Assembly: GCA_902494815.1 (NCBI GenBank)
Contig: CABUVB010000112.1
Location: 1 to 6,166 of the forward strand
Source: an uncultured Collinsella sp.
GTDB lineage: Bacteria; Actinomycetota; Coriobacteriia; Coriobacteriales; Coriobacteriaceae
Direction of reading: 5' to 3'
Length of the DNA: 6,166 nt
A program made the position numbers and the translations under genes. The notes beneath the pieces were generated by a model. That model saw only the letters and a program-made list of their open reading frames with translations. It made no database searches and had not been told where the DNA came from. Shown here in pieces: positions 5,924-6,166 of the stretch (position 1 is the stretch's first letter; each line of letters starts with the position of its first letter).

Positions 5924-5978
5924 TCTCAATCTGTAACAACCGCTCGTCAAATAGGGGCCCAGATGTTACAGGTCGAGA
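5924..5978. repeat. Palindrome 5 of the 80-bp periodic family (type B)
   Basis: It begins and ends exactly 80 bp after palindrome 4. The stem extends outward to 5918 and 5984, with 19 of 21 positions matching. The loop shares the CAAATAG core with palindrome 2 (13 of 19 positions), and the preceding 25-bp spacer matches the spacer between palindromes 1 and 2 at 19 of 25 positions. Confidence 0.92.
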
Positions 5979-6005
5979 CAAACGGAACCACCGCAAAGGC
6001 GCCTA

Positions 6006-6166
6006 TGAACTGCCTCCCATTTCTTGGACATCGGGAAATGGGAGGTTTGGAGTGGGAAGGATAAACTGGACTTTCTTTTAAGGATCCTCAAGCGTATTGC
6101 CGCTCGTATTCCACTGGAGACATGTAGCCCAGGGTGGAATGCATGCGCACCCTATTGTAATAGAGC
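6006..6166 (-). mobile_element. Right end of an IS3-family (IS150-like) element
   Basis: The sequence from 6006, TGAACTGCCTCCCATTT and onward through TTGGACA, closely resembles the terminal inverted repeat of IS150 as I remember it (TGTACTGCACCCATTTT...TTGGACG). It is followed inward by the 3' end of a transposase gene on the minus strand, as expected for the right end of such an element. CCTCCCATTTC (6013-6023) and GAAATGGGAGG (6035-6045) form a perfect 11-bp hairpin within the end. The left end lies outside the window, so target duplication cannot be checked. Confidence 0.75.
6088..6165 (-). CDS. IS3-family transposase OrfB, C-terminal fragment
   Basis: The last 25 codons and stop of a transposase that continues beyond the window edge. 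The residues YYNRVRMHSTLGYMSPVEYE are the conserved end of the rve/DDE integrase domain in IS3-family OrfB proteins, where the usual form is YN..R.H..LGY.SP..YE. Such an enzyme cuts and joins the ends of the element through a DDE active site, which is not in view here. The stop lies about 80 bp inside the element end. Whether the full gene is intact cannot be told. Confidence 0.9.
   Translation of the reverse strand, partial: LYYNRVRMHSTLGYMSPVEYERQYA

Overview
This window looks like a chromosomal segment of a Coriobacteriia actinobacterium, most likely Collinsella or a close relative. That is an inference from the moderately high G+C of clpB, the sequence character of the ClpB protein and the mix of neighbours; no marker gene proves it. 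There are two large minus-strand genes, two small hypothetical genes (one on each strand), a family of regularly spaced palindromes and the edge of an insertion sequence.

Left part (1-1470). A minus-strand gene encodes a 450-residue ATPase of the AAA_14/DUF4143 type. Its promoter carries an elaborate dyad: three copies of a 21-bp site (YTTGATTAR-N7-GCAAG) about three helical turns apart, with a TATAAT box between the first two. G+C is visibly lower here (about 45-52% in sampled lines) than in clpB (63-68% in sampled lines).

Middle (1470-4680). About 140 bp of non-coding DNA holds a strong hairpin and a tRNA-like fragment. It is followed by a 57-residue, probably disordered minus-strand protein, a clear intrinsic terminator, and clpB, the Hsp100 disaggregase, which is complete and has all catalytic motifs. 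The clpB leader can be drawn as a structure that hides the ribosome binding site, and an 8-bp inverted repeat lies over the likely promoter region.

Right part (4680-6166). Five 55-bp palindromes, each an 18-bp arm, 19-nt loop and 18-bp arm, recur with an exact 80-bp period. Three lie upstream and two downstream of a plus-strand gene for a small exported or membrane-anchored protein with four cysteines. The first two of the upstream group match the downstream pair as an ungapped 135-bp direct repeat. An IS3-family (IS150-like) element begins at about 6006 and runs out of the window; only its right end and the last 25 codons of its transposase are present.

Functionally, clpB is the only gene with a firm role (rescue of aggregated proteins with DnaK). 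The ATPase, the disordered protein and the exported protein have no clear link to it. The most unusual feature is the 80-bp periodic palindrome family, which resembles a REP/BIME-type repeat or a multi-site operator array and which I cannot assign to a described family.
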